This document shows, piece after piece, positions 6,772 to 14,236 of a DNA stretch of 16,246 nt (the first letter of the stretch is position 1; each line of letters opens with the position of its first letter). A program made the position numbers and the translations under genes. The notes under the pieces were generated by a model. It made no database searches and had not been told where the DNA came from. It saw only the letters and a list, made by a program, of their open reading frames with translations. This DNA comes from Aquirhabdus sp. (GTDB lineage: Bacteria; Pseudomonadota; Gammaproteobacteria; Pseudomonadales; Moraxellaceae), in assembly GCA_030150135.1 (NCBI GenBank), contig JASLGO010000163.1, positions 1 through 16,246 on the forward strand, in the 5' to 3' direction.

Positions 6772-7713
6772 TCATCGTGGCACGAGCCCGCTATCTGTGA
6801 CACGGAAGCATACAGGAACGCGCTGAATATCTTGATTTTTCAAGGTAATCATTCCTGTTCTACCTGCAAATTGCGCGCTCAACGCATGATTTGCCAATAA
6901 CATCGCCAGTTGCCATGCATCTGCACCAAACGCATGCAATCTTTGAGCTTCTGTTGATGTTAATTTTTTATTGTTCAAGGCATTGAGTTCTGGCCAGTCT
7001 GCTCGTAACAATGCAGGCGTATCACAAAATTGCATACCATTAGATACAGGAACTCGACGATCAAATGCAAATGATGGTGCATATACGCGATCATGCGGTA
7101 ACTTTTGCTCACCAACCCATTGGCTTGATCCAAGCACAAGCAACCCTTGAGTCCGCTTTAAACTCGGTGGAATCACTTTAACAAAATTCGGTTTTAGTTT
7201 TGTGGCTTGAATCAGTGCATCCTTGAATCGTTCACCCTTGGTAAACTGAGGTTCCGTCACGATATACAACTGCGTCACCCCATCACTTAAAATTGCTTTT
7301 GCTAAACTTTGCGCGTCCTCATCAGGCGCAAGCGCAAATTGCCAAACGTTTTTTTGTTCTTGGGCGACTTGGTTCAGAGCCAACATTGGAACTTTAATAG
7401 AGGAAATATTGACCACCTCACCGACTTGTTCTCGTGATAATGGGCCAATCACTAAATCAGTCGTCGCTTTGACTTCTTTTGCGAGTAAAATGTCCATCGG
7501 TTGATCAGTTGTATCAACAAAACGAAGCGGAGGCTGCAGAGTTCCTGCATAATAAGCCGCTAATAAACCCTCTTTAATACTACTGGCCGCTGGTGCTAAA
7601 ACACCATGCTCTGGAAGCAACACCAAAATTTCGGCATGCACAACTGGTGTAAAAGAAAAGATTGATAAAAATACAGATAAACGCAAATTCTGTATAAATG
7701 TTTTCGACATCAT
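6772..7713 (-). CDS. lpoA: LppC-family penicillin-binding protein activator (LpoA-like, short)
   Basis: Resembles the C-terminal LppC/YraM domain of LpoA, the outer-membrane activator of PBP1A, with a periplasmic-binding-protein fold. Visible similarities are ILVLLPEHGVLAPAA (29-43) at the mature N-terminus, LMLALNQVAQ-type strand around 114-123 followed by WQFALAPDEDAQSLA, and FDRRVPVSNGMQF in the second lobe. Context (directly before yraN, divergent from rsmI) matches lpoA of E. coli. It is only 313 residues against about 680 in E. coli, lacking the N-terminal TPR-like domain. Its leader (1-27) ends in VHA with no lipobox Cys, so it should be a soluble periplasmic protein rather than a lipoprotein. 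Whether it activates a PBP is therefore uncertain. Two adjacent ATG codons start the frame. Confidence 0.82.
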   Translation of the reverse strand: MMSKTFIQNLRLSVFLSIFSFTPVVHAEILVLLPEHGVLAPAASSIKEGLLAAYYAGTLQPPLRFVDTTDQPMDILLAKEVKATTDLVIGPLSREQVGEVVNISSIKVPMLALNQVAQEQKNVWQFALAPDEDAQSLAKAILSDGVTQLYIVTEPQFTKGERFKDALIQATKLKPNFVKVIPPSLKRTQGLLVLGSSQWVGEQKLPHDRVYAPSFAFDRRVPVSNGMQFCDTPALLRADWPELNALNNKKLTSTEAQRLHAFGADAWQLAMLLANHALSAQFAGRTGMITLKNQDIQRVPVCFRVTDSGLVPR

Positions 7714-8087
7714 GATGATCTTCTATTTTTGGTAATCTAAAGCAGCTCTATTTTAACGGAAACTATATTTCATTTTGGGTTTCATTTTTGCAAAGATGAT
7801 CAGGGCGTGTTGAGGTTTGATCCCACATCAGTTTTTAGCTGTCTCCATTAGGAATGGTTGCGTTGTTTTTGCATGAAAAATGGCTAAATTGACCTTATCC
7901 TGCGTTAATCCGCTTGCCAATATGCTTATATTGGCTACACGGATTGCCTTGTCTAAGTTCAATTTCGCTGATTTTTCAAAGCAAAGACCAAACCTCAGCA
8001 CGCCCTAGACAAGATGTGATATTTAACAAATATTTGCATTTAGCGATTTTACATTAAACATGATATTTGACTTTGGAATTTATTGAT
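7714..8087. other. Divergent intergenic region between lpoA-like gene and rsmI
   Basis: A 374-base gap between divergent genes. No coding frame is supported. The middle (about 7799-8010) is a fold-back repeat described separately. The leftover flanks, 85 bases before the LpoA-like gene and 77 before rsmI, must hold both promoters unless the element supplies one. I find only weak hexamers (TAAAAT at 7755-7750 on the minus strand; TTGCAT at 8034-8039 on the plus strand), none with ideal spacing. Confidence 0.6.
7799..8010. mobile_element. MITE-like fold-back element with terminal inverted repeats
   Basis: The ends form a terminal inverted repeat: AGGGCGTGTTGAGGTTTGAT at 7802-7821 against the complement of 7986-8006, 19 of 21 positions identical. 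Inside, 7871-7923 and 7928-7982 are again imperfect reverse complements meeting at CCAATAT/ATATTGG, so nearly the whole element folds on itself. Only about 50 bases of the left arm (7822-7870) lack a partner. There is no transposase frame. AAGATG occurs just outside both ends (7793-7798 and 8011-8016), a possible target-site duplication, though the exact element borders are not certain. I cannot name the parent insertion sequence. Confidence 0.65.
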
Positions 8088-8924
8088 ATGGCTGGAACTC
8101 TCTTTGTTGTTGCCACACCGATTGGTCATTTAGACGACTTCTCACGCCGTGCAGAACAAACGCTTAAAACATGCCAAATCATTGCCGCTGAAGACACGCG
8201 CCACTCTGGACATTTACTTTCTGCATATAGCATCAATACGCCAACAACGCCATGTCATGATCACAACGAAGGACAAAAAGTTCCTGAACTGATCGCAAGA
8301 ATGCAACAAGGTGATCATATCTCCCTCATCAGTGATGCAGGAACACCGCTCATTAGCGATCCAGGTTTTCGGTTAGTTCGTGCTGCGCATGAGGCTGGTA
8401 TTCGTGTTGTTCCTGTGCCTGGTGCATGTGCTGCAATCTCTGCACTGTCAGCATCTGGACTACCGAGTGATCGTTTTAGTTTTGAAGGCTTTTTACCCGC
8501 AAAAACTCATGCACGTAAACAAACTCTCGATGGATTAAAGAAAGATACACGCACTCTTATTTTCTATGAAGCACCTCATCGAATCTTAGACAGCTTAATT
8601 GATTTTGTAGAAGTCTTTGGCAAAGATCGAGATGCCTGTATCGCGCGCGAGATCACAAAAACCTTTGAAACAATTAAGAAAGCAAGCCTCGGTGAACTTC
8701 TAGAATTTGTTCAAAATGATAGCAATCAAGAACGTGGGGAAATTGTGCTTGTTGTTGGCGGATACAATGCAGAACAGGAAGTCGAAAATACCGAAGCCAC
8801 AGATAAACTGCTCAAGCGATTACTACAGGATTTATCGGTTAAAGCTGCTGCACAGCTTGCATCCGAACTCACTGGAATCAAGAAAAACGAGCTTTATCAA
8901 CGTGCGTTACAGTTGAAAGATTAG
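8088..8924 (+). CDS. rsmI: 16S rRNA (cytidine-1402-2'-O)-methyltransferase RsmI
   Basis: SAM-dependent methyltransferase that 2'-O-methylates C1402 of 16S rRNA in the decoding centre. The 278-residue product carries the tetrapyrrole-methylase-fold signatures of RsmI: LFVVATPIGHLDDFS (5-19), AAEDTRHSG (33-41), SLISDAGTPLISDPG (79-93), VPGACA (110-115) and FEGFLPAK (132-139), plus FYEAPHRI and the REITKTFET stretch. A longer frame begins at a TTG at 8067; I prefer ATG 8088 because its protein begins at the family's normal place (MAGTLFVVATPIG) and a TGGA ribosome site lies about 10 bases upstream. Divergent from the lpoA-like gene as in E. coli. Confidence 0.96.
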   Translation: MAGTLFVVATPIGHLDDFSRRAEQTLKTCQIIAAEDTRHSGHLLSAYSINTPTTPCHDHNEGQKVPELIARMQQGDHISLISDAGTPLISDPGFRLVRAAHEAGIRVVPVPGACAAISALSASGLPSDRFSFEGFLPAKTHARKQTLDGLKKDTRTLIFYEAPHRILDSLIDFVEVFGKDRDACIAREITKTFETIKKASLGELLEFVQNDSNQERGEIVLVVGGYNAEQEVENTEATDKLLKRLLQDLSVKAAAQLASELTGIKKNELYQRALQLKD

Positions 8925-8952
8925 AAAAAAGAAATCATCTTATTATTAGAAT

Positions 8953-8986
8953 AATTAAGTAAGTTAAATGATTAACTTACTTAATT
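8953..8986. terminator. Perfect AT-rich hairpin between convergent rsmI and sutA-like genes
   Basis: AATTAAGTAAGTTAA (8953-8967) and its exact complement (8972-8986) form a 15-bp stem with a 4-nt loop (ATGA). It lies 28 bases after the rsmI stop and 11 bases from the stop of the convergent sutA-like gene. The ends of the stem are A/T-only, so it can give a U-rich end in both directions. A bidirectional terminator is the simplest reading. Confidence 0.75.
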
Positions 8987-8997
8987 TCCGATTCGTA

Positions 8998-9300
8998 TTA
9001 ATCGCGAATACTCTCATCTGGCGGAACTTCTTGGATACGTCCACCTTGCGCAAGAAAGCGTTCAAGCTCGTCTGCTAATCTCTGACGCTCATCACGCTTT
9101 GCACTAGGAGATAAACTCTCAGCCTGAGCCAAATCATCAGGAGCTGGACGACCCTCTCCATCTTCTTTTCCTGAACCTGCATCGGCACCGACTTCTTCAG
9201 ATGCGACCGCTGCGTCTACATCATCAAGACTATCGTCATCCGACACTTCATCAGATGGATCTACGCCTTCGTAATCATCTGTATATTCAGTACTGCTCAT
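8998..9300 (-). CDS. sutA: Small acidic protein resembling RNA-polymerase regulator SutA
   Basis: A 100-residue protein with a strongly acidic, low-complexity and probably disordered N-terminal half (about 1-60, many Asp/Glu/Ser/Ala). A basic-amphipathic helix follows (KRDERQRLADELERFLAQGG, 68-87) and then RIQEVPPD (88-95). This order matches Pseudomonas aeruginosa SutA as I recall it: acidic tail, then a helix ending in FLSRGGKVQEI. SutA binds the RNA polymerase beta subunit and boosts initiation at rRNA and other promoters in slow-growing cells. The similarity rests on the helix plus GG[KR][VI]QE motif, so function here is inference. The ribosome site AAGGAGAGG is near-perfect, suggesting abundant synthesis. 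It has its own 236-base upstream region and is not tightly linked to the ubi operon. Confidence 0.75.
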   Translation of the reverse strand: MSSTEYTDDYEGVDPSDEVSDDDSLDDVDAAVASEEVGADAGSGKEDGEGRPAPDDLAQAESLSPSAKRDERQRLADELERFLAQGGRIQEVPPDESIRD

Positions 9301-9536
9301 CTACCTCTCCTTTTACGTCTTACTTCAACACACACCATTTTCACGCTTTATATCATATCTTTATCAGAGATTGCAGCGTCTTTTTAAGTGTGTTTGCAAT
9401 AGTTTAACTTTAGCAAGCAGTTTTAATTTTCGCTAGTCTTGCTCACCCCTTCAAAGCGTGATAAATGCCGCTTATCTGGTTTATTTTTTGTATATAATTA
9501 CTACGATGTGTCACAACTTATTCAAAGAAAAATCAA

Positions 9537-10826
9537 TCAATGCATGACCCGATAACGTGTCCCTTTAATGGCACTGCGCCCACTCGCTTGCTCACCAATC
9601 ACCTGACGCAATTCATCAAATCGAGTCAACAAATGCATGCCTTCACCACGCAACCACATCATCCATTGCTGATCTGAACTTTGCATCCAACCCAGAATCG
9701 ATAATCCATGCATCATCACACTATTCGGTAATCTACGCTCGCGTTCATATCGCTTAAGCGTCTGTCTGTGCGCCCATAACCCACGGTCACGATCATGGAG
9801 TAAAGCATCAGCCAGAACAGCTGCATCCAAACAACCTAAATTGACACCTTGTCCTGCCATCGGATGAACCACATGCGCAGCATCACCCACTAATGCCAAG
9901 CCATCCAGACAATAAAGCTTTGCTTGTTGTGCTTTTAACGGAAAAATTCCACGTGACTCAATCGCCGTTACTTGCCCCAGCGCGTAACCACTCGCATGAC
10001 TCAATTTTGCCATCAAGGTAGCATCATCTAAATCAGACATATCCTGAGCATCGACTGCCGGTAATGTCCACACAATAGATTGCCAGCAATCATCCTCATC
10101 ATCGGATTGCTTTGCATGATTTGCTAAAGGTAAAAACGCCAATGGACCTGTCGGCAAAAAGACTTGTCTTGCTATTCCACCATGCGGCTTTTCAGTACGA
10201 ATCGCACACGTCAACGCCATTTGCTTATAATCTAATAAATCAACTTGAATCCCTGCAAGTTGACGTACCATTGATCCAGCACCATCTGCACCAATCACCA
10301 ACGGCGTTTGATAACGCTCCCCACTTTCTAATGTGACTTGCCAATGATTACTGAATCGTTCGATATTTTTTAGGCGTTTAGGTTGTAAATAACGTGCCCC
10401 TAATTTTTCCTGCATAACTTGTTGTAGCGCCAAAGCCAACACACCCGGCTCTACCATGCTGCCGAGTAAAGTACTCTCTTGATCAATTCTAGTTTGATCC
10501 ACCTTGCCAAAATCAAGAATACCCCGACCATCACGCGACCAAACCTGCATCCCTTGATATGGGGCATGTCGAACCACACGTGACCAAACTCCTACTCGTT
10601 CCAATAAACTCAAACTTGCAGGGCTCAGTGCCCATACACGCGCATCTCTTTGGTTTAATAACTCTTGCGCACGGACTTCATCAGTCAGTGGTGGCGCCGC
10701 ATCGACAACGATGACATCAACACCTGACTCAGCAAGTAATAATGCACATAATCCACCGACCAAGCCGCCACCAACAACAACGACATCCGCAGTTTGAGGA
10801 GCGGCTTGAGCAACATTAATCGTCAT
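9537..10826 (-). CDS. ubiI: FAD-dependent ubiquinone-biosynthesis hydroxylase, UbiI (VisC) position
   Basis: Class A flavoprotein monooxygenase of the UbiH/UbiF/UbiI/COQ6 family, which hydroxylates the aromatic ring during ubiquinone synthesis. It has the N-terminal FAD-binding VVVVGGGLVGG (15-25), a DG-type motif VIGADGAGS around the middle, and the family signature VGDAAHVVHPMAGQGVNLG (313-331). Length (429) is normal for the family, with an Asp-rich insert (QSDDEDDC) near residues 240-250. Its ATG overlaps the ubiH stop by four bases (ATGA, 10823-10826), so the two are translationally coupled. Its place after pepP-ubiH equals ubiI (visC) of E. coli; the family members are hard to tell apart by motif alone, so the C5-hydroxylase assignment depends on context. 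Confidence 0.85.
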   Translation of the reverse strand: MTINVAQAAPQTADVVVVGGGLVGGLCALLLAESGVDVIVVDAAPPLTDEVRAQELLNQRDARVWALSPASLSLLERVGVWSRVVRHAPYQGMQVWSRDGRGILDFGKVDQTRIDQESTLLGSMVEPGVLALALQQVMQEKLGARYLQPKRLKNIERFSNHWQVTLESGERYQTPLVIGADGAGSMVRQLAGIQVDLLDYKQMALTCAIRTEKPHGGIARQVFLPTGPLAFLPLANHAKQSDDEDDCWQSIVWTLPAVDAQDMSDLDDATLMAKLSHASGYALGQVTAIESRGIFPLKAQQAKLYCLDGLALVGDAAHVVHPMAGQGVNLGCLDAAVLADALLHDRDRGLWAHRQTLKRYERERRLPNSVMMHGLSILGWMQSSDQQWMMWLRGEGMHLLTRFDELRQVIGEQASGRSAIKGTRYRVMH

Positions 10827-12094
10827 ACTTTTAATCCCATTGCGTAATTTGCAACAAGCTGTTTTGCGCCTGGAATTGCATCAAATGCCAATAATCCAGT
10901 GTTTCTAGCCAGCTTTAAGAGTGGATTAGCATGTGTAAAACCACGAACAATCGAATCACAGAATCGAATGACACGTTTTTGATCCGTTAATCGCGATTTT
11001 TCATAATCAACAAGAACCTGATGCTCACCTAAATCACGTCCCTGAGTGGCTTGTATTCCCAAAGTATTGGTCAGAACCTGTGCATCGCGGATACAAAGAT
11101 TAAAGCCCTGCCCAGCAACAGGATGTAAAGTATGTGCGGCATTACCCATCAGCACCACGCGCCCAATGGCTTGACGTTGTGCCAATACTTGCGACAAAGG
11201 ATATGCAAAACGATTTCCAGTTTTTTCAAATCGCCCAGCACGATTGCCAAAAGTCTCCTGCAAAGCATCCAAAAAACGACTGTCATTTTCAGTACCTAAC
11301 CAATCTTGCTCGGTCCCTTTTGGTACTGTCCAAACAACAGCACGACGAGTATCACCACATAATGGTAAAAGCGCCAAAGGCCCTTGAGGAGAAAAACGTT
11401 CAAATGCCTGCTGGTTATGCGGCTTACTCGTTTGTACAGTCGTTACCAAAGCTACTTGGCCATAATCGTGTTCACTGACATCAACACCAACTGCACGACG
11501 ACAAAAGGAATCACGACCATCGGCAGCAATCAGAATTGGGCTCTTCATATTGAAAACTTGATTCTCACCTGCTGAAGTCATTTTCACCGCAGTGATCGTG
11601 ACATACTCGGCGTCTTGAGTCAGTTCAGTCACATTGACACCATCGATCAATGTAATGAGTTCGTTGGTACGAACCTTACTTAGCAACACGCGCCCTAGCC
11701 ATGCATTTTCAATGACTTGACCAAAGCTTTCCAATCCCTCTTGGTGCGCATCTAACCGAGCTTTACCAAAGCTCCCTTGCTCACTAATATGAATTTGTAA
11801 GATCGGCGTCGCAAATTCCTGCAAAACGTCCCAAAGCCCTAAGTCAGTAAAAATCTGTACGGTGCGGCGGGATAATGCCGTATTTCTCGCATCAAAACTC
11901 GAATAATAAGGTGTATCACTGGTATTTTCTGGATAGCGAATCGCTTCCAGAATAGTGACGGGAATCCCTTTTTCCGCCAACATCAGCGCCAAGGTCAAAC
12001 CCACCATCCCACCACCCACAATCAACAGAGGGACTTTGATTAAGGTTAAACTTTCTTTGATAAAAGGATCTTCGTTGCTGTCAACATTCAACAT
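10823..12094 (-). CDS. ubiH: 2-octaprenyl-6-methoxyphenol hydroxylase UbiH
   Basis: FAD-dependent hydroxylase of ubiquinone biosynthesis, in E. coli acting at C1 of the ring within the soluble Ubi complex. The N-terminal FAD motif is LLIVGGGMVGLTLAL (23-37), ARNTALSRRT lies at about 69-78, IAADGRDS in the middle, and VLMGNAAHTLHPVAGQGFNL (314-333) near the end. Asn-Ala-Ala (rather than Asp-Ala-Ala) in the last motif followed by TLHPVAGQGFNL is characteristic of UbiH in my recollection of E. coli and Pseudomonas sequences. Length is 423 residues. ATG 12094 has a modest GGA about 8 bases upstream and lies 70 bases after the pepP stop; operon with pepP upstream and ubiI downstream. Confidence 0.9.
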   Translation of the reverse strand: MLNVDSNEDPFIKESLTLIKVPLLIVGGGMVGLTLALMLAEKGIPVTILEAIRYPENTSDTPYYSSFDARNTALSRRTVQIFTDLGLWDVLQEFATPILQIHISEQGSFGKARLDAHQEGLESFGQVIENAWLGRVLLSKVRTNELITLIDGVNVTELTQDAEYVTITAVKMTSAGENQVFNMKSPILIAADGRDSFCRRAVGVDVSEHDYGQVALVTTVQTSKPHNQQAFERFSPQGPLALLPLCGDTRRAVVWTVPKGTEQDWLGTENDSRFLDALQETFGNRAGRFEKTGNRFAYPLSQVLAQRQAIGRVVLMGNAAHTLHPVAGQGFNLCIRDAQVLTNTLGIQATQGRDLGEHQVLVDYEKSRLTDQKRVIRFCDSIVRGFTHANPLLKLARNTGLLAFDAIPGAKQLVANYAMGLKV

Positions 12095-12164
12095 TGTTGT
12101 ATCCGTATAGTGGTATCTGTTTAGTAGATTTTTTTGCTGCTTCTTCTCGCATGCTTAACTATGA

Positions 12165-13544
12165 TTAAGCCACACGCCCCTTTTGCATTAACTGTTCAAT
12201 GTCATTGATTTCTTTAGGTACATCACGGGTCAAAACCTCTGGACCAGTCGCAGTGACCAATACATCGTCTTCAATACGAATTCCAATCCCCCGCCAACGT
12301 GCTTCAACAGTCTCATCATCTGGCGCAACATATAATCCAGGCTCGACCGTCAGAACCATGCCTACTTCCAAAGGACGCCACTCGTTCGCGATTTTATATG
12401 CACCCACATCATGCACATCCATGCCTAACCAGTGCCCAGTGCCATGCATATAAAACCGACGATGCACACCGGCTTGAATTAATGCATCAATATCAGGATA
12501 TTTCTCATCCAATTGCAAGAGTCCTAAACGCACCAAACCTTCAGCAAGTATACGTACTGCAACTGCATCATAGTATTTACAAGACGCACCAACTTTAACC
12601 GCATCGATTGCTGCCAATTGTGCTTCTAATACAAGCTGATACAACGCTTTTTGTTCAGGTGAAAACACACCATTCACAGGAAAAGTACGGGTAATATCTG
12701 CTGCGTAATGATCTAACTCCCCACCCGCATCAATCAGTACTAAATCACCATCTTTCAGTGGTGCATTGTTTTCAACGTAGTGCAAGATACAGCCGTTCGC
12801 GCCACCACCCACAATACTGTTATACGCAGTCTGACAACCATTTCGGGTAAATTCGTAAAGCAACTCAGCTTCTAATGCATACTCCATCATGTTGGGATGA
12901 ACATTTTGCATTGCGCGAATATGCGCCTGCGCACTAATCTGCCCAACACGTCGCATCGTATTGATTTCATGTTCATCTTTAATCAAACGCATTTCATCGA
13001 GCAATGAGTCAAGTTGAATAATCTCAACAGGCACAGAACCACCTTGACGTTGAATTGATACTGCATTTTTGAGCCATTGACTGATTTTTAAATCAAAATC
13101 ACTGTCATTACCCAAACGTACATACAGACGTTTTTTGCCCGCCAACAATCTGGGAATCCAATCATCTAATTCTTCGATTCTATACGCAACTTCGGCACCA
13201 AAAGTCTCAACCGCGCCCGCAGTTCCTGCACGTAAACCATCCCAAATCTCACGCTCGCGATTGCGCTCACGACAAAACAAACCATATTCAACATCAATTT
13301 GATTGTTCGATTTTTTCGGCTGGATAAAAGCAAGCGCCTCTGGTTCTGCAAAGCCCGTCAAATAATAAAAACTACTATCTGCACGAAAGCGATATTCAGC
13401 ATCACGATTACGAATATGAGTCGGGCTCGTTGTAATCAGTGCGATCGAATCCTCACCCATTTGAGCAAGCAGGCGCGCACGACGCTCTGCATAAACCGAA
13501 GGCAAACTGTGAGTCGTTGGTGCAAAAGCAGCAAGTTGATTCAT
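12165..13544 (-). CDS. pepP: Xaa-Pro aminopeptidase PepP (aminopeptidase P)
   Basis: Dinuclear-metal peptidase releasing the N-terminal residue from Xaa-Pro peptides, in the cytoplasm. The N-terminal aminopeptidase-P domain (about 15-165) contains YRFRADSSFYYLTGF (51-65). The C-terminal pita-bread domain holds all five metal ligands: Asp272 (LIDAGGE), Asp283 (AADITRTFP), His371 (HGTGHWLGMDVHD), Glu401 (LTVEPGLY) and Glu425 (GIRIEDD). YNSIVGGGANGCILHY (241-256) supplies another family signature. Length (459) fits E. coli PepP (about 440). It lies 47 bases downstream of ygfB and leads into ubiH, the same order as in E. coli. Ribosome site is moderate. Confidence 0.95.
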   Translation of the reverse strand: MNQLAAFAPTTHSLPSVYAERRARLLAQMGEDSIALITTSPTHIRNRDAEYRFRADSSFYYLTGFAEPEALAFIQPKKSNNQIDVEYGLFCRERNREREIWDGLRAGTAGAVETFGAEVAYRIEELDDWIPRLLAGKKRLYVRLGNDSDFDLKISQWLKNAVSIQRQGGSVPVEIIQLDSLLDEMRLIKDEHEINTMRRVGQISAQAHIRAMQNVHPNMMEYALEAELLYEFTRNGCQTAYNSIVGGGANGCILHYVENNAPLKDGDLVLIDAGGELDHYAADITRTFPVNGVFSPEQKALYQLVLEAQLAAIDAVKVGASCKYYDAVAVRILAEGLVRLGLLQLDEKYPDIDALIQAGVHRRFYMHGTGHWLGMDVHDVGAYKIANEWRPLEVGMVLTVEPGLYVAPDDETVEARWRGIGIRIEDDVLVTATGPEVLTRDVPKEINDIEQLMQKGRVA

Positions 13545-13591
13545 TGAAAACAGCCTAATCCAAAATAATAGTGATTCAATATAACAATGCG

Positions 13592-14236
13592 TTAAGACGG
13601 TCTTGCTGGATTGAAAACCTCAACCACAGACGAATCAACTATTTCAGGTTCTTCAGCAAACATTTCATTTGGAGAAACTATCGGTTGTCCTGTTAATAGT
13701 GTGGTTCGTGACACAGGTAAACGCTCCCGTCCAACGCCTAAACTGACAGGAATTAAACGTGCAAATTCAACCAGATCAGTATAGCTTTCTTCGCCATCCT
13801 CATCATCGTCTTCATCATTGTAGAGCAGACCTGCCACATCGCTTAAGCCGCGTAAGATTTCAGCTTCGTCTTTACGAATCTTGCCACCTGTCAATCCAAA
13901 GCCCAGCAAAACACCACTACTCCAACTTGCCAGCGCTTCAACGCGCTCTTGCAAAGGATGATCATCATCTGGCAATAACGGGGCATAATCCAGATTGTCA
14001 TCTGCCAAAGCAGCCGCTGTATCTTCGGCTTCTTCAGTCAATAGTCGCAGTGCCTCGGGTGCTAATGGCTCAAAACCAATTCTCGCTAAAATTGCCTGCC
14101 ACTCTTCGCCAGTCGGTGGTTCTGACACCACCACAATACCAGTCAACAAGCCATGCAATTCACTTGCACCTGACAACTCAGACACCTTCGAAAAGCGACC
14201 TTCCCATTCGGTCCAACCAGAAGCATCATCATGCAT
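13592..14236 (-). CDS. ygfB: YecA/YgfB family protein (UPF0149)
   Basis: Member of the UPF0149 family; molecular function is not firmly known, though the Pseudomonas homologue is reported to affect beta-lactam resistance by opposing AlpA-dependent ampDh3 expression. The 214-residue product has the helical family core: ELHGLLTGI (26-34), a helix pair around 60-80, VEALASWSSGVLLGFGL (99-115), AEILRGLSDVAGL (125-137) and DLVEFARLIPVSL (154-166). A very acidic loop (140-150, nearly all Asp/Glu) sits before the last helix. About 45 residues after the family core (170-214) are extra relative to E. coli YgfB (about 190). ATG 14236 has an AGAAAGGG ribosome site 8 bases upstream. First gene of the ygfB-pepP-ubiH-ubiI operon. 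Confidence 0.92.
   Translation of the reverse strand: MHDDASGWTEWEGRFSKVSELSGASELHGLLTGIVVVSEPPTGEEWQAILARIGFEPLAPEALRLLTEEAEDTAAALADDNLDYAPLLPDDDHPLQERVEALASWSSGVLLGFGLTGGKIRKDEAEILRGLSDVAGLLYNDEDDDEDGEESYTDLVEFARLIPVSLGVGRERLPVSRTTLLTGQPIVSPNEMFAEEPEIVDSSVVEVFNPARPS

Noticed and set aside
6765..6803. Longer YraN start at a GTG
   Set aside because: It needs a rare start codon, overlaps the lpoA-like gene by 32 bases and adds residues outside the family; ATG 6764 has better spacing and ribosome site.
7799..8010. Fold-back block as a complete insertion sequence or small RNA gene
   Set aside because: No transposase frame is present, and I see no promoter or match to a known RNA family; a non-autonomous repeat explains the symmetry better.
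11134..12598. Plus-strand frames opposite ubiH and pepP
   Set aside because: The minus-strand genes have full family motifs along their length; the plus frames have no motif or ribosome site.
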